From contig NZ_AP018448.1 in the NCBI RefSeq assembly GCF_030294945.1, positions 5,610,001-5,674,000 on the forward strand: a stretch of 64,000 nt of DNA. The letters run 5' to 3'. The notes beneath the pieces were generated by a model. The model did no database searches. It was not told the DNA's origin and saw nothing but the letters and a program-made list of their open reading frames with translations. The stretch comes from Streptomyces graminofaciens (GTDB lineage: Bacteria > Actinomycetota > Actinomycetes > Streptomycetales > Streptomycetaceae). The stretch's first letter is position 1. Each line of letters starts with the position of its first letter. This document shows, piece by piece, positions 54,965-64,000 of this stretch. The position numbers and the translations under genes are program-made.

Positions 54965-56788
54965 CTACCCCGGATAGACCGGCGCGGTCCCGTCCTTGAC
55001 GACCTTCTGCCACTGCGCCCCGGACGGCAGTCGTACGATCCCGTCCTCCGAGTACGCGACCAGCGGCAGCCCTTCGTCCTCGGAGGCGGCGATCTCCTTG
55101 ACGCCGGTGAGGGCGGCGGGTGCCGGTCCGGGCACCGGGGAGCCGTCGACCTGGACGTATCGCATCTGCTGCACACCGCCGGACTCGCGCCCGACGACGA
55201 CGAGTTTGCTGTCGCCGGCCCACGACATGGCCGTGACGTCTTCCAGGTCCGGTGTGGCGGAGCGCAGTTCGACGATGGAGACGGTGGTGCCGTCGGCGTC
55301 GGCTTCCCGCTCGATGCGTCCGATGTACAGCGAGCGCTCGCCGCCCTTCTCGACGATCAGCGCGATCCGCACCCCGTCGGAGGCCACCCGTACCGCTTCG
55401 ATGCGCCCGGCGAGCCCGTGTGTCGTCACTTCGACGGGCTCGCCCATGCCGTCCTGCAGCACCAGCAGCCGGGGCTTCTTCGGGTCGCGGTCGGCGACCC
55501 ACAGGTCTCCGCGCCCGTCCCAACTGGGCGTGGTCAGCCGGTCCTTGGCGGTGGCGCCGGTGCTGCGCAGCACGGGGTCGCCGGAGACTCCGCCCGTGGT
55601 CAGCGGTGACACGTACAGGTCGCTGCCGTCGAGCGACACTCCTGCCGCCCAGTCCTCGTCGCGGGACACGGCGGCCGATCGCAGTTGTGTGTCGCCCTCG
55701 CCGAGCGCGCCGGGCACGGCTGAGGGTGCCGTACCGGTCGTGGACAGGCGTACGAGCTTGTGGTCGCCGTCGATGAAGTATTCGTACGTGGGGCTCTTGC
55801 CGGGGCCGTGCGAGGCGATGATGTCGGCCTGGCCCTCACGGAGCAGGCACAGTTGCTGGTCGTCGGAGCCCTGGAGTTCGATTTCGTCGACGCCGCTGGG
55901 CATGTAGTCCTGCAGGGTGAACAGGAGTTGGGCGGCCATCTCCTTGCACTTGCTCTGCGAGACGCGGTCGGCCTTCTTGTTGAGCGGTACGACGAGTCTG
56001 TTCTGCTCGTCGGGCGTCAGCGGCCCGGCGCCCTTCTGCAGCGCCGTCCCGGAGGGGAAACTCGTCCATGCGGCCTGGTCGAGCCAACTGGTGGGCCCCT
56101 TGAGCAAATCGCGGACCACCTGGGTCACCGGGTCGACCTTGCTGCGTACATGGACCGGGTCGGCGACCGTGCCCGGCTGCCCGGACTGTGCGGCGAAGGT
56201 GAGGTAGTACTTGTTGATGGACGTGTAGTTGCGCTGGAAGTCCGACCTGCCGAGCACCACACCCTGCGGCAGTTCGTCGATGCGCCACTGGTCGGTGTCC
56301 TTCACCCGCGTGAGGTGGACGGTCTTGTGGTACTTCCCGTCGGCGGGCGTGTACGCGTGCTGTCCGTCGACCTTGGCGACGACCTGGTCACCGGTCAGCT
56401 CGAACCAGTATTCGTTTCCGTCCGGCCGGTTCCCCGTGACCTTGGTGAAGGGCGTGGGCGCCTCGGCGAGGACCGTGGTCGAGGCGTCCGGGTCCCAATG
56501 CTTCTCGGCGTTGCCGGTCAGGTACTTGCGTGCCGTCTCGTAGTTGGGGTCGTCGCTGGTCAGGGCCTCGAGGAAGCCCTGCACGATCTCGGTCGGCTGG
56601 GCGTCCTCGGCGGGCGGCAGCGCGAAGACCCGTACCTGGGTGTCCTGGCGCGGCGTGGATTCGACCCCCCGCATGTCCCCGCTGTCCGGCATCGAGGCGC
56701 AGCCGGCCAGCAGTACGGCTCCGATGCCGACGTACGCCCCCATCCGTATCGGACGCCGGCGGCCGCGTTCGTCGCGGTCAGCGCCCAC
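54965..56788 (-). CDS. lpqB: lipoprotein LpqB, MtrAB accessory
   Basis: This 607-residue protein has a lipobox LLAGC (Cys30) after an Arg-rich start, then a GerMN-type domain (about 180-330) and a C-terminal beta-propeller-like half with repeated strands (DRLTTPSWDGRGDLWVADRD). LpqB interacts with the sensor kinase MtrB outside the membrane and affects cell-cycle progression and sporulation in Actinobacteria. GTG 56788 was chosen for GGGGGAGG placed 6 bases before it; the start overlaps the end of mtrB by 11 bases. Confidence 0.95.
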   Translation of the reverse strand: MGADRDERGRRRPIRMGAYVGIGAVLLAGCASMPDSGDMRGVESTPRQDTQVRVFALPPAEDAQPTEIVQGFLEALTSDDPNYETARKYLTGNAEKHWDPDASTTVLAEAPTPFTKVTGNRPDGNEYWFELTGDQVVAKVDGQHAYTPADGKYHKTVHLTRVKDTDQWRIDELPQGVVLGRSDFQRNYTSINKYYLTFAAQSGQPGTVADPVHVRSKVDPVTQVVRDLLKGPTSWLDQAAWTSFPSGTALQKGAGPLTPDEQNRLVVPLNKKADRVSQSKCKEMAAQLLFTLQDYMPSGVDEIELQGSDDQQLCLLREGQADIIASHGPGKSPTYEYFIDGDHKLVRLSTTGTAPSAVPGALGEGDTQLRSAAVSRDEDWAAGVSLDGSDLYVSPLTTGGVSGDPVLRSTGATAKDRLTTPSWDGRGDLWVADRDPKKPRLLVLQDGMGEPVEVTTHGLAGRIEAVRVASDGVRIALIVEKGGERSLYIGRIEREADADGTTVSIVELRSATPDLEDVTAMSWAGDSKLVVVGRESGGVQQMRYVQVDGSPVPGPAPAALTGVKEIAASEDEGLPLVAYSEDGIVRLPSGAQWQKVVKDGTAPVYPG

Positions 56789-58853
56789 GGAATGCCTCCC
56801 CCTGCTCGTGCTGCTGCTCCGCGTCCGCGCCGCTCCCGGACGGCCGCTCCTCCTGCTGTCCCGCCCCGGCGTCCGGCCGTCCCGCGGGCATGCTCGGCGC
56901 CGTGGGCCGGGGCACCACGCGCGCCCCGTTGCCGGGCAGCGCCGTCGGGTCGGCCGTGGGGGCCGTCCCGCCACCGGGTCGCGGGCCTATCGCGGTCCGT
57001 GCGGCGCCCGGTTCACCGGGCTGCACGGGGACCGTGGCGAGCTTGCCGCCGCCGCTCTGGGGCAGGCCGGCGCCGTTGAGTCCGCGGTTGCGCCGCGAGT
57101 CCTTCGGTTCCAGGGGTATCGGGGATCCGCGCAGGGGCTCGTCGGCGGTCCTCGGCAGTGTGAGCCGGAACTGCGATCCGCCGCCGGGCTCGCCCCACGC
57201 CTGCAGCCAGCCGCCGTGCAGCCGCGCGTCCTCCAGGGCGATGGAAAGGCCGAGTCCTGTTCCGCCGGTGGTACGCGCGCGTGCCGGGTCGGCCCGCCAG
57301 AAGCGGCTGAAGACGCGGGTCGCCTCGCCGGGCTTGAGCCCGACGCCGTAGTCGCGTACGGCGACGGCGACCGCGCCGCCCGCCGCGGCAAGTTTGACGA
57401 CGACGTCCTTGCCCTCGCCGTGCTCGACGGCGTTGACGACGAGGTTGCGCAGTACGCGCTCCACGCGCCGGGCGTCGGCCTCGGCGACGACGGGCTGCTG
57501 GTCGCCGAGGACCCGTACGGTCGTGCCTTTGCGTTCGGCGAGCGGTGCGGCCCCGCTGACGACCTTCCGCACGACTTCGCGCAGGTCTATCGGCTCGGCC
57601 TCCAGGGCCGCCGCGCCCGCGTCGAAGCGGCTGATCTCCAGCAGGTCCGCGAGCAGCGACTCGAAGCGGTCCAGCTGGTCGGCGAGCAGTTCCGCCGACC
57701 GCGCGGTCACCGGGTCGAAGTCCACGCGCGCGTCATGGATGACGTCGGCCGCCATGCGGACGGTCGTCAGCGGCGTGCGCAGCTCGTGCGACACGTCGGA
57801 GACGAACCGTCGCTGCATTCGTGACAGGTCCTCCAGCTGCTGAATCTTCAGTTGCAGGTTCTGCGCCATCTTGTTGAAGGCCTCGCCGAGCCGTGCGATG
57901 TCGTCCTCGCCGCTGACCTTCATACGTTCCTGCAGGCGCCCGGCGGAGAGCCGCTCGGCGATGCCGGCCGCCATCCGTACGGGGGTGACGACCTGGCGCA
58001 CCACGAGCCAGGCGATGGCCCCGAGGAGTACGACGACGAACAGCCCGGCCGTGGCCAGGGTGCCCTTGACCAGGCTGAGGGACTTCTCCTCCTGGGTGAG
58101 CGGGAAGAGGTAGTACAGCTGGTAGGGGTTGCTGTTGGGGGCGTTGACCTGTTTGCCGATGATCAGCGCGGGCTGGGATTCCTGGCCGTTGTCGTAGTAG
58201 ATCCGTGTGTAGCTCTGGACTGCGCCGGTGCCGTCGTCGACCCGCTCGCGCAGTTCCACGGGGACGCTGAGGTCCCATTTCACGCCGCCGGAGGCGCGGG
58301 GTCCGAGGCCTCCGGTGTCGCCGTCGGCGGAGGCGGGGCTGAGTGTGACCACGTCGAACGCGCCCTGGCCGCCGCTGGAGAGGGACGCCACGAGGTTGGT
58401 CATCCACTCGACGACGTTCTGTACGGAGTCGCCGTTTAGTTCGGCGCCCTCGCCGCCGCCCGCGCTCGCCGCGCTGTCGGCCTTCTGCTCGGCGACGGTG
58501 AACCCGCCCGTGGCCTGGCTCTGGGAGGCCTTGACCTTGGCGTCGAGGAGGCCGTTGCGGACCTGTCCGATGACGACGAAGCCCAGCAGCAGCACAACGC
58601 TGAGCGACATCAGCAGGGTCGTGACGACGATCCTGAGCTGGATGTTTCGCCGCCACAGCCGCATCACGGGCAGCAGCGGGCGACGCACCCAGCGCATGAA
58701 CAGCCTCAGGACCGGGCTGCCCTGGACTCCGCCGTGCAGCAGCCCGCCCTCGAGGAGGCGTCCCCAGCGGGAACGCGTCGGTTTCCGGCCGACAGGCCGC
58801 TCCGCGCGGGTGCCCGGCTGGCCGGGCACCGAAGCGGCACTGTCAACGGACAT
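56778..58853 (-). CDS. mtrB: sensor histidine kinase MtrB
   Basis: This 691-residue kinase has two membrane segments (about 75-100 and 260-285) around an outside sensor domain, a HAMP domain (about 285-340), the phospho-acceptor helix DVSHELRTPLTTVRM (His356) and the ATPase domain with NLVVNAVEHGEG and GTGLGLSIALEDARLHGG. A Pro/Gly-rich tail of about 110 residues follows. It phosphorylates MtrA and is modulated by LpqB. ATG 58853 lies one base before the mtrA stop in the transcript order; an upstream ATG 11 codons earlier overlaps mtrA. Confidence 0.95.
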   Translation of the reverse strand: MSVDSAASVPGQPGTRAERPVGRKPTRSRWGRLLEGGLLHGGVQGSPVLRLFMRWVRRPLLPVMRLWRRNIQLRIVVTTLLMSLSVVLLLGFVVIGQVRNGLLDAKVKASQSQATGGFTVAEQKADSAASAGGGEGAELNGDSVQNVVEWMTNLVASLSSGGQGAFDVVTLSPASADGDTGGLGPRASGGVKWDLSVPVELRERVDDGTGAVQSYTRIYYDNGQESQPALIIGKQVNAPNSNPYQLYYLFPLTQEEKSLSLVKGTLATAGLFVVVLLGAIAWLVVRQVVTPVRMAAGIAERLSAGRLQERMKVSGEDDIARLGEAFNKMAQNLQLKIQQLEDLSRMQRRFVSDVSHELRTPLTTVRMAADVIHDARVDFDPVTARSAELLADQLDRFESLLADLLEISRFDAGAAALEAEPIDLREVVRKVVSGAAPLAERKGTTVRVLGDQQPVVAEADARRVERVLRNLVVNAVEHGEGKDVVVKLAAAGGAVAVAVRDYGVGLKPGEATRVFSRFWRADPARARTTGGTGLGLSIALEDARLHGGWLQAWGEPGGGSQFRLTLPRTADEPLRGSPIPLEPKDSRRNRGLNGAGLPQSGGGKLATVPVQPGEPGAARTAIGPRPGGGTAPTADPTALPGNGARVVPRPTAPSMPAGRPDAGAGQQEERPSGSGADAEQQHEQGEAFRGR

Positions 58854-58854
58854 G

Positions 58855-59532
58855 TCAGCTGGGTCCTGCCTTGTATCCGACACCACGGACGGTCACCACG
58901 ATCTCCGGCCGCTCCGGGTCCTTCTCGACCTTGGAGCGCAGCCGCTGCACATGGACGTTCACCAGCCGGGTGTCCGCCGCGTGGCGGTACCCCCAGACCT
59001 GCTCCAGCAGGACCTCGCGGGTGAACACCTGCCACGGTTTGCGCGCCAGCGCGACCAGCAGGTCGAATTCCAGCGGCGTCAGTGCGATCGAGGCCCCGTC
59101 CCGCTTCACGGAGTGCCCGGCCACGTCGATGACCAGGTCGCCTATGGCGAGCTGCTCGGGCGCCGGCTCCTCCGACCTGCGCAGCCGCGCCCGGATCCGG
59201 GCCACCAGCTCCTTCGGCTTGAACGGCTTCACGATGTAGTCGTCGGCGCCCGACTCGAGGCCGACCACTACGTCCACGGTGTCGCTCTTCGCTGTGAGCA
59301 TCACGATCGGCACTCCGGACTCCGCCCTGATCAGGCGGCACACCTCGATCCCGTCCCGGCCCGGCAGCATCAGATCGAGCAGCACCAGATCCGGTTTCGC
59401 CTCACGGAACGCGGCCAGCGCCTTGTCGCCGTCGGCTACGAAAGACGGCTCAAAACCTTCACCACGCAACACAATGCCGAGCATCTCGGCCAGTGCGGTG
59501 TCGTCGTCGACGACAAGGACTCGTCCCTTCAT
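58855..59532 (-). CDS. mtrA: response regulator MtrA (OmpR family)
   Basis: This 225-residue regulator has a receiver domain (VLVVDDDTALAEMLG, phosphorylation site Asp53 in LVLLDLMLPGRD, Lys in VKPFKPKEL) and a winged-helix DNA-binding domain (GASIALTPLEFDLLVALAR, ADTRLVNVHVQRLRSKVE). MtrA controls development, cell division and antibiotic genes in Streptomyces. ATG 59532 (MKGRVLVVDDD) is used; MMAF-extended starts at 59544/59541 are equally possible. It follows mtnA with only about 20 bases between. Confidence 0.97.
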   Translation of the reverse strand: MKGRVLVVDDDTALAEMLGIVLRGEGFEPSFVADGDKALAAFREAKPDLVLLDLMLPGRDGIEVCRLIRAESGVPIVMLTAKSDTVDVVVGLESGADDYIVKPFKPKELVARIRARLRRSEEPAPEQLAIGDLVIDVAGHSVKRDGASIALTPLEFDLLVALARKPWQVFTREVLLEQVWGYRHAADTRLVNVHVQRLRSKVEKDPERPEIVVTVRGVGYKAGPS

Positions 59533-59552
59533 GAATGCCATCATCCCATTAA

Positions 59553-60698
59553 CTAAATCGTTACCTGGCGTGACCTGTCACACAGCACGGTCAGCGCGTC
59601 AGCGGTCACGGGCGACACGACGCCCTCCTCGGTGACGATCGCCGTCACCAGCCCGGGCGGCGTCACGTCGAACGCCGGGTTGTATGCCTGGGTTCCCAGG
59701 GGTGCCACCACGATCCCACCTCCCGTCTCCGCTCCCGCCACCGGCGCCTGCGGCGCCATGATCTCGGTCACCTCATGACCTGCGCGCTGTTCCACTTCGA
59801 TGGACGCCCCGTCGGGGGTGTCCGGATCCACCGTGGTCACCGGAGCGACCACGACGAACGGCACATGGTGATATCGGGCCAGCACCGCGAGCGGGTAGGT
59901 CCCCACCTTGTTCGCCACCGAACCATCGGCCGCGATCCGGTCGGCCCCGACCAGCACCGCGTCCACCTCCCCCGCCGCGAACAACGAGCCCGCGGCATTG
60001 TCCGTCAGCAAGGTGTACGCCATTCCGCTGCGCGCCGCCTCGTACGCCGTCAGACGGGCACCTTGCAGCAACGGACGCGTCTCGTCCACCCACAGCCTGC
60101 GCAGCCGCCCTTTGCGGTGTGCCGCGAGCGCCACCGCGAACGCCGTGCCCCGCCCGCCCGACACCAGCGACCCGGTGTTGCAGTGGGTGAGTATCCGGTG
60201 CCCGCCGCCCGGCAGCAGCTCGTCGAGCAGCGCGAGCCCGTGCGCGGCCATGCGTGTGCTGGCCTCGGCGTCCTCCCGGTGCAGCGCCCGCGCCGCGGCG
60301 AGCGCGGCCCGCTCGGCCTGCTCGCGGTCCCCGGACCGCTCCAGCTCGGCCCGGTACGCGGCCCGGGCCCGGCGCACGCCGACGGTGAGGTTCACCGCGG
60401 TGGGCCGGGCCGCCGCGAGCGCCTCGGCGGCGTCCTCCACGTCGAAGCCGCGTGCGGCGGCGAGCGCGACGCCGTACGCCCCCGCGATGCCCAGCAGCGG
60501 TGCCCCGCGCACGGCGAGCGATCTGATCGCCTCGACCAGCGCTGGCGCGTCCGTGCACACCAGCTCGACTTCTTCGGCGGGCAGCCGTGTCTGGTCGAGC
60601 AGGACCAGAACGGGACCTTCGGGTGGCTCCTCCCAACGGATCGCGGGTATCTCGGTCGGCCGGATGTCGTCGCCGGATTGCGCGTACTGATCAGCCAT
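59553..60698 (-). CDS. mtnA: S-methyl-5-thioribose-1-phosphate isomerase
   Basis: This 381-residue enzyme of the methionine salvage pathway has AVRGAPLLGIAGAYGVALAA, the active-site Cys in THCNTGSLVSGGRGTAF and the Asp in GADRIAADGSVANKVGTYPLA. It turns methylthioribose-1-phosphate into the ribulose form. No other mtn gene lies in the window. The gene runs straight into mtrA, so the two may be co-transcribed. ATG 60698 (MADQYAQSGDD) matches the usual N-terminus. Confidence 0.95.
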   Translation of the reverse strand: MADQYAQSGDDIRPTEIPAIRWEEPPEGPVLVLLDQTRLPAEEVELVCTDAPALVEAIRSLAVRGAPLLGIAGAYGVALAAARGFDVEDAAEALAAARPTAVNLTVGVRRARAAYRAELERSGDREQAERAALAAARALHREDAEASTRMAAHGLALLDELLPGGGHRILTHCNTGSLVSGGRGTAFAVALAAHRKGRLRRLWVDETRPLLQGARLTAYEAARSGMAYTLLTDNAAGSLFAAGEVDAVLVGADRIAADGSVANKVGTYPLAVLARYHHVPFVVVAPVTTVDPDTPDGASIEVEQRAGHEVTEIMAPQAPVAGAETGGGIVVAPLGTQAYNPAFDVTPPGLVTAIVTEEGVVSPVTADALTVLCDRSRQVTI

Positions 60699-60838
60699 GC
60701 AGTCAGTCTGCCCCGTATCCGGCGGACAATTGAAGGTGCGCAGCCCATACGGCCCCCGGTCCCTTTCCAGACACCGCGTGGCACGATGGGCGCCAACCTG
60801 CCGCCGCGACCGCGGACGGGCACTGTGAAGGAGCGACG

Positions 60839-62230
60839 ATGAAGGACACTCCGGGCTGGGCCTCGCCCGGATCAGCCCCCAAGGACGGCGAGGAGCCGGC
60901 GCAGGGCGGTGCCACGCAGCCCGCGGACCAGACCGGCGCGGACGAGCAGCAGCCCCCGTCGAAGTGGTCCAAGGAGCAGCCGGCGCCCGCCCAGTGGACC
61001 ACGCCGAGCCCACAGGCCCCCGGCCAGACCCCGCCACCACCTCCGCCCGGCCCGGGCTGGGGCGGCCACCCGGGCCACCCCGGCCCTCAGCAGCCCGGCC
61101 CAGGCGGCTACCCGGGCGCCGGCGGTCACCCCGGCTACGGCGGCCCCGGTCCCGGTTACGGTCCGCCCGGTTACGGTCCGCCCGGCTACGGGGCCCCCGG
61201 CTGGGGCGGCGGCGGTTGGGGCGGTCCCCCGCCCGCGGCCAAGCCCGGTGTGATCCCGCTGCGCCCGCTCGGCGTCGGCGAGATCCTCGATGGCGCCGTC
61301 TCCACCATGCGCGCCCACTGGCGCACGGTCCTCGGCATCTCCCTGACCGTGGCGGTCGTCACCCAGATCGCGGCCATCCTGCTCCAGGGCCTCGTCCTGA
61401 ACGACACGGCGAACTCGGACGTCCTCGGCGACTCGACCGCCACGCCCAGCGAGCTGAGCCGAGCCCTCGGCGAGACCCTGCTGAGCACCTCCGCCGTCCT
61501 GCTGATCTCCCTGTTGGGAACCATCGTCGCCACGGCCCTGCTCACGACCGTCACCAGCCGTGCCGTGCTCGGCAAGTCGGTCACGACCGCCGAGGCCTGG
61601 CGGGACGCCCGCCCGCAGCTGCTGAAGCTGTTCGGCCTGACCCTCCTGCTGCCCCTCATCGGCGGCCTGATCGTCGGCGTCGGCATCTTGCCCGGCATCC
61701 TCCTCGCGGCCGGCGGCGAAGGCGGATCGGGCGCCGCGCTCGCCGTGCTCGGCGGGCTCGGCGCGGGCGTCGTCGCCCTCTGGCTGATGATCCGCTTCTC
61801 GCTCGCCTCGCCCGCGCTGATGCTGGAGAAGCAGAGCGTCCTGAAGTCGATGAACCGCTCCGCGAAGCTGGTGCGCGGCTCCTGGTGGCGGGTCTTCGGC
61901 ATCCAGCTGCTCGCCGCGATCATCGCCAACGTCGTGGCGTCGATCGTCGTGATCCCCTTCTCTTTCCTGGCCGTGGCCCTGGACGGGGACGGCTTCTCCG
62001 GTTTCCTCACCGGCAGCGGTAGCAACCTCGGCTGGACGTTCCTCGTCGTCAGCGGCATCGGCTCGGTGATCGGGGCGACGCTCACCTTCCCGATCAGCGC
62101 CGGTGTCACCGTGCTCCTCTACGTCGACCAGCGCATCCGCCGCGAGGCCCTCGACCTCGAACTGGCCCGCGCCGCCGGACTCCAGGACTACGGCTCCGAC
62201 GCCGCCCCCGGCACCACACCGGGGAGCTGA
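60839..62230 (+). CDS. Gly/Pro-rich polytopic membrane protein
   Basis: This 463-residue protein has a disordered N-terminus (1-135) full of Gly/Pro/Tyr (PPGYGPPGYGAPGWGGG) and six predicted membrane segments between about 155 and 440, starting after IPLRPLGVGEILDGAVSTMR. This latter segment is typical of a widespread actinobacterial family of membrane proteins sometimes annotated as glycerophosphodiester phosphodiesterase membrane domain; no such catalytic site is present. AAGGAG precedes the ATG. Together with the next two genes it forms an envelope-associated operon. Confidence 0.82.
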   Translation: MKDTPGWASPGSAPKDGEEPAQGGATQPADQTGADEQQPPSKWSKEQPAPAQWTTPSPQAPGQTPPPPPPGPGWGGHPGHPGPQQPGPGGYPGAGGHPGYGGPGPGYGPPGYGPPGYGAPGWGGGGWGGPPPAAKPGVIPLRPLGVGEILDGAVSTMRAHWRTVLGISLTVAVVTQIAAILLQGLVLNDTANSDVLGDSTATPSELSRALGETLLSTSAVLLISLLGTIVATALLTTVTSRAVLGKSVTTAEAWRDARPQLLKLFGLTLLLPLIGGLIVGVGILPGILLAAGGEGGSGAALAVLGGLGAGVVALWLMIRFSLASPALMLEKQSVLKSMNRSAKLVRGSWWRVFGIQLLAAIIANVVASIVVIPFSFLAVALDGDGFSGFLTGSGSNLGWTFLVVSGIGSVIGATLTFPISAGVTVLLYVDQRIRREALDLELARAAGLQDYGSDAAPGTTPGS

Positions 62231-62234
62231 TGGG

Positions 62235-62963
62235 GTGAGACTGCCGGGGGGAGTGCTGACGGCCGTACCCGTGTCGTGGCGCTCGGCCGACGAGCCGCCG
62301 GTCACGATCCCGCGCGACCCCGCGCAGGAGGCGGCCCGCCGCGAGCTGTCCAAGGGGATGTACCACGAGAACGACCCCAGCTGGTACGAGCGCGCCATGA
62401 ACGCGTTCTGGGACTGGCTCGACAAGCTGTTCGGCGCCACGTCCCTGGCCACCCCGGGCGGCCTGGTCGGCCTCCTCGTCATCGTGCTGATCGTCCTGGC
62501 GCTCCTGGGCGCCCTGTGGTGGCGCCTCGGCACCCCGCACCGCGCCCCCACCTCGTCCGCCACGCTCTTCGACGACCGCCCCCGCAGCGCCGCCGAACAC
62601 CGCGCGGCAGCCCAGGCACACGCCGCCGAGGGCCACTGGAACCAGGCCGTCCAGGAACGCATGCGGGCCGTCGTCCGCTCCCTGGAGGAGCGCGCCCTGC
62701 TCGACGTACGCCCCGGCCGCACCGCCGACGAGGCGGCCTCCGAAGCGGGCCGCACGCTCCCCGTCCACGCGGACCGACTGCGCGCCGCCGCCCAGGACTT
62801 CGACGACGTCACATACGGCGGCCGGTCCGCCGGCGAAGGAACGTACCGGCACCTCGCCGCCCTCGACGACGACCTGGAGCGCGCCAAGCCCACGCTGAGC
62901 GGCAGCAGCACCCACAGCGCGGCGAGCACGGCCCACAGCAGCAGCCGGGGAGCCGCCGAATGA
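62235..62963 (+). CDS. DUF4129 membrane protein
   Basis: This 242-residue protein has one central membrane helix (about 76-97, GGLVGLLVIVLIVLALLG) and a cytoplasmic C-domain with LEERALLDVRPGRTADEAA and DFDDVTYGGR, matching the DUF4129 family. Such genes commonly stand before a DUF4350 gene and a MoxR ATPase. GTG 62235 begins five bases after the previous stop. Its stop overlaps the next gene in ATGA. Confidence 0.85.
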   Translation: MRLPGGVLTAVPVSWRSADEPPVTIPRDPAQEAARRELSKGMYHENDPSWYERAMNAFWDWLDKLFGATSLATPGGLVGLLVIVLIVLALLGALWWRLGTPHRAPTSSATLFDDRPRSAAEHRAAAQAHAAEGHWNQAVQERMRAVVRSLEERALLDVRPGRTADEAASEAGRTLPVHADRLRAAAQDFDDVTYGGRSAGEGTYRHLAALDDDLERAKPTLSGSSTHSAASTAHSSSRGAAE

Positions 62964-64000
62964 CCACCGAGGCCACCCTCCCGACGCTCCCGGCCACCTC
63001 GGCCTCGCCCTCCGCCCGCCAGGTGTGGACCCGCACGCGCGGTGTCGTCCTGGCCGGGGTGATCCTCCTGGTGGCGGCCGTCGTGATCGCCGCGATCAGC
63101 TCCGACGCCCGGCACGGCCGGCTCGACCCGCGCTCCGCCGACACCAACGGCAGCCGGGCCGTCGCCGAACTTCTGAACGACCGGGGCGTTTCGACCCGCG
63201 TGGTCACCACTTTGAGCAAGGCCCGCGCCGCGGCCGGCCCGGACACGACCCTTCTGGTCGCCGTCCCCGACCTGCTGACGGACGACCAGCAGGACGGACT
63301 CCGCGCGGCGATCGAGGACTCCGGCGGCCGCACCGTCCTCGTAGCCCCCGACATCCCGTCCGTGAGCACCCTCGCCCCCGGGGTCACCGCCGATTCGGCC
63401 CTCAGCTTCGATTCCACGCTCGCGCCCCGCTGCGACCTGTCGGCCGCCCGTCGCGCGGGCACCGCCGAAATGGGAGGCATCCGCTTCCACGTGACGGCTC
63501 GCGGCGCCGACTCCTGCTACCCCAGCGACGGCCTGCCCACCCTGCTGCGCATCCCGGCGGCCGAAGGAAACGGCGACACCGTCGTACTCGGCGCCCCCGA
63601 CATCCTCTACAACGACCGCCTCGTCGAGCAGGGCAACGCCTCCCTCGCCCTCCAACTCCTCGGCTCGCGCCCCCACTTGGTCTGGTACCTCCCCTCGCTC
63701 TCCGACGACTCGGCCACCGACGCCGGCGACCGCAGCTTCGTCGACCTGCTCCCCTCGGGCTGGCTCTGGGGCACCCTGCAGCTCTTCATCGCAGCAGCCC
63801 TGGCCGCCCTCTGGAGGGCACGCCGACTCGGCCCCCTCGTGCCCGAAAAACTCCCCGTCGCGATCCGCGCCTCCGAAACCGTCGAAGGCCGCGCCCGCCT
63901 CTACCGCAAGGCCAACGCCCGCGACCGCGCGGCCGCCGCTCTTCGCTCCACCACCCGCACGCGCCTCGCCCCCCTCGTAGGTGTCCCCGTCTCCCGGGCG
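62960..64000 (+). CDS. DUF4350 membrane protein, 3' end missing
   Basis: The gene starts in an ATGA overlap and runs out of the window after 347 residues without a stop. A first membrane helix (about 29-46, GVVLAGVILLVAAVVIAA) precedes a domain with RSADTNGSRAVAELLNDRGV and a Rossmann-like DTVVLGAPDILYNDRL, followed by a second membrane helix (WLWGTLQLFIAAALAAL, near 270). This is the layout of DUF4350. It probably works with a MoxR-type ATPase encoded beyond the window. Confidence 0.85.
   Translation, partial: MTTEATLPTLPATSASPSARQVWTRTRGVVLAGVILLVAAVVIAAISSDARHGRLDPRSADTNGSRAVAELLNDRGVSTRVVTTLSKARAAAGPDTTLLVAVPDLLTDDQQDGLRAAIEDSGGRTVLVAPDIPSVSTLAPGVTADSALSFDSTLAPRCDLSAARRAGTAEMGGIRFHVTARGADSCYPSDGLPTLLRIPAAEGNGDTVVLGAPDILYNDRLVEQGNASLALQLLGSRPHLVWYLPSLSDDSATDAGDRSFVDLLPSGWLWGTLQLFIAAALAALWRARRLGPLVPEKLPVAIRASETVEGRARLYRKANARDRAAAALRSTTRTRLAPLVGVPVSRA

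Overview
The window is chromosomal DNA of a Streptomyces or a very close relative. Evidence: very high G+C with third-position G/C bias, so that most genes carry long open frames on the opposite strand; GTG starts with GGAGG-type ribosome sites; an Ohr/OhrR pair; the secA–hpf–comF–lpqB–mtrB–mtrA block of Actinobacteria; a 180-kDa-type NAD-glutamate dehydrogenase; and dispersed intergenic repeats of the kind common in Streptomyces. I saw no rRNA, tRNA, CRISPR array, integrase or intact insertion sequence.

Layout. (1) 1-2268: 3' part of an FtsK/SpoIIIE-type ATPase. (2) 2724-6424: a sugar ABC importer (binding lipoprotein plus two permeases, no ATPase); one permease carries an unusual extracellular domain. 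(3) 6602-20692: a cell-wall glycopolymer (teichoic-acid-like) region. It has three tandem bifunctional GT2 + CDP-glycerol glycerophosphotransferase proteins, two polytopic membrane proteins, a GT87-type mannosyltransferase-like protein and a further GT2, interrupted by ohr/ohrR. A galE (20741-21724) follows. (4) 21911-27190: an accessory island. It holds a small DUF6507-like partner, a polymorphic toxin with a C-terminal YwqJ-type deaminase, two intact YwqK/MORN-type antitoxins, a decayed toxin-tail/antitoxin remnant, an ADP-ribosylglycohydrolase and a small coiled protein. (5) 27242-33826: the glycopolymer region resumes with a TetR regulator, a TagGH-type ABC exporter, a GT4 and a fourth GT2-CDP-glycerol enzyme, followed at 33996-37116 by two Ser/Thr kinases. 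(6) 37192-46205: NAD-GDH, a DJ-1/PfpI protein, a lipoprotein, a HAD hydrolase, a DUF6912-like protein and an Rv3235-like protein. (7) 46380-60698: secA, an acetyltransferase, a YcaQ-like protein, an orphan NarL-type regulator, hpf, a ComF-like protein, lpqB, mtrB, mtrA and mtnA. (8) 60839-64000: three coupled membrane proteins (Gly/Pro-rich polytopic, DUF4129, DUF4350), the last cut by the window end.

Working together: bifunctional transferases and other glycosyltransferases would assemble a polyol-phosphate/sugar polymer, GalE would interconvert UDP-hexoses for it, and TagGH would export it. MtrAB–LpqB is an envelope and cell-cycle two-component system, and SecA drives general secretion. The toxin island looks inserted into the otherwise continuous envelope-polymer region. 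Its toxin/antitoxin genes overlap by 4 nt start-to-stop, and it contains the remains of an older cassette. It is the most novel part of the window. Other items of note are a probable ATT start codon (35236), a 24-bp inverted-repeat element (51558-51689), a repeat-expanded insertion in the ComF-like protein, and two perfect Streptomyces-type DnaA boxes before that gene.
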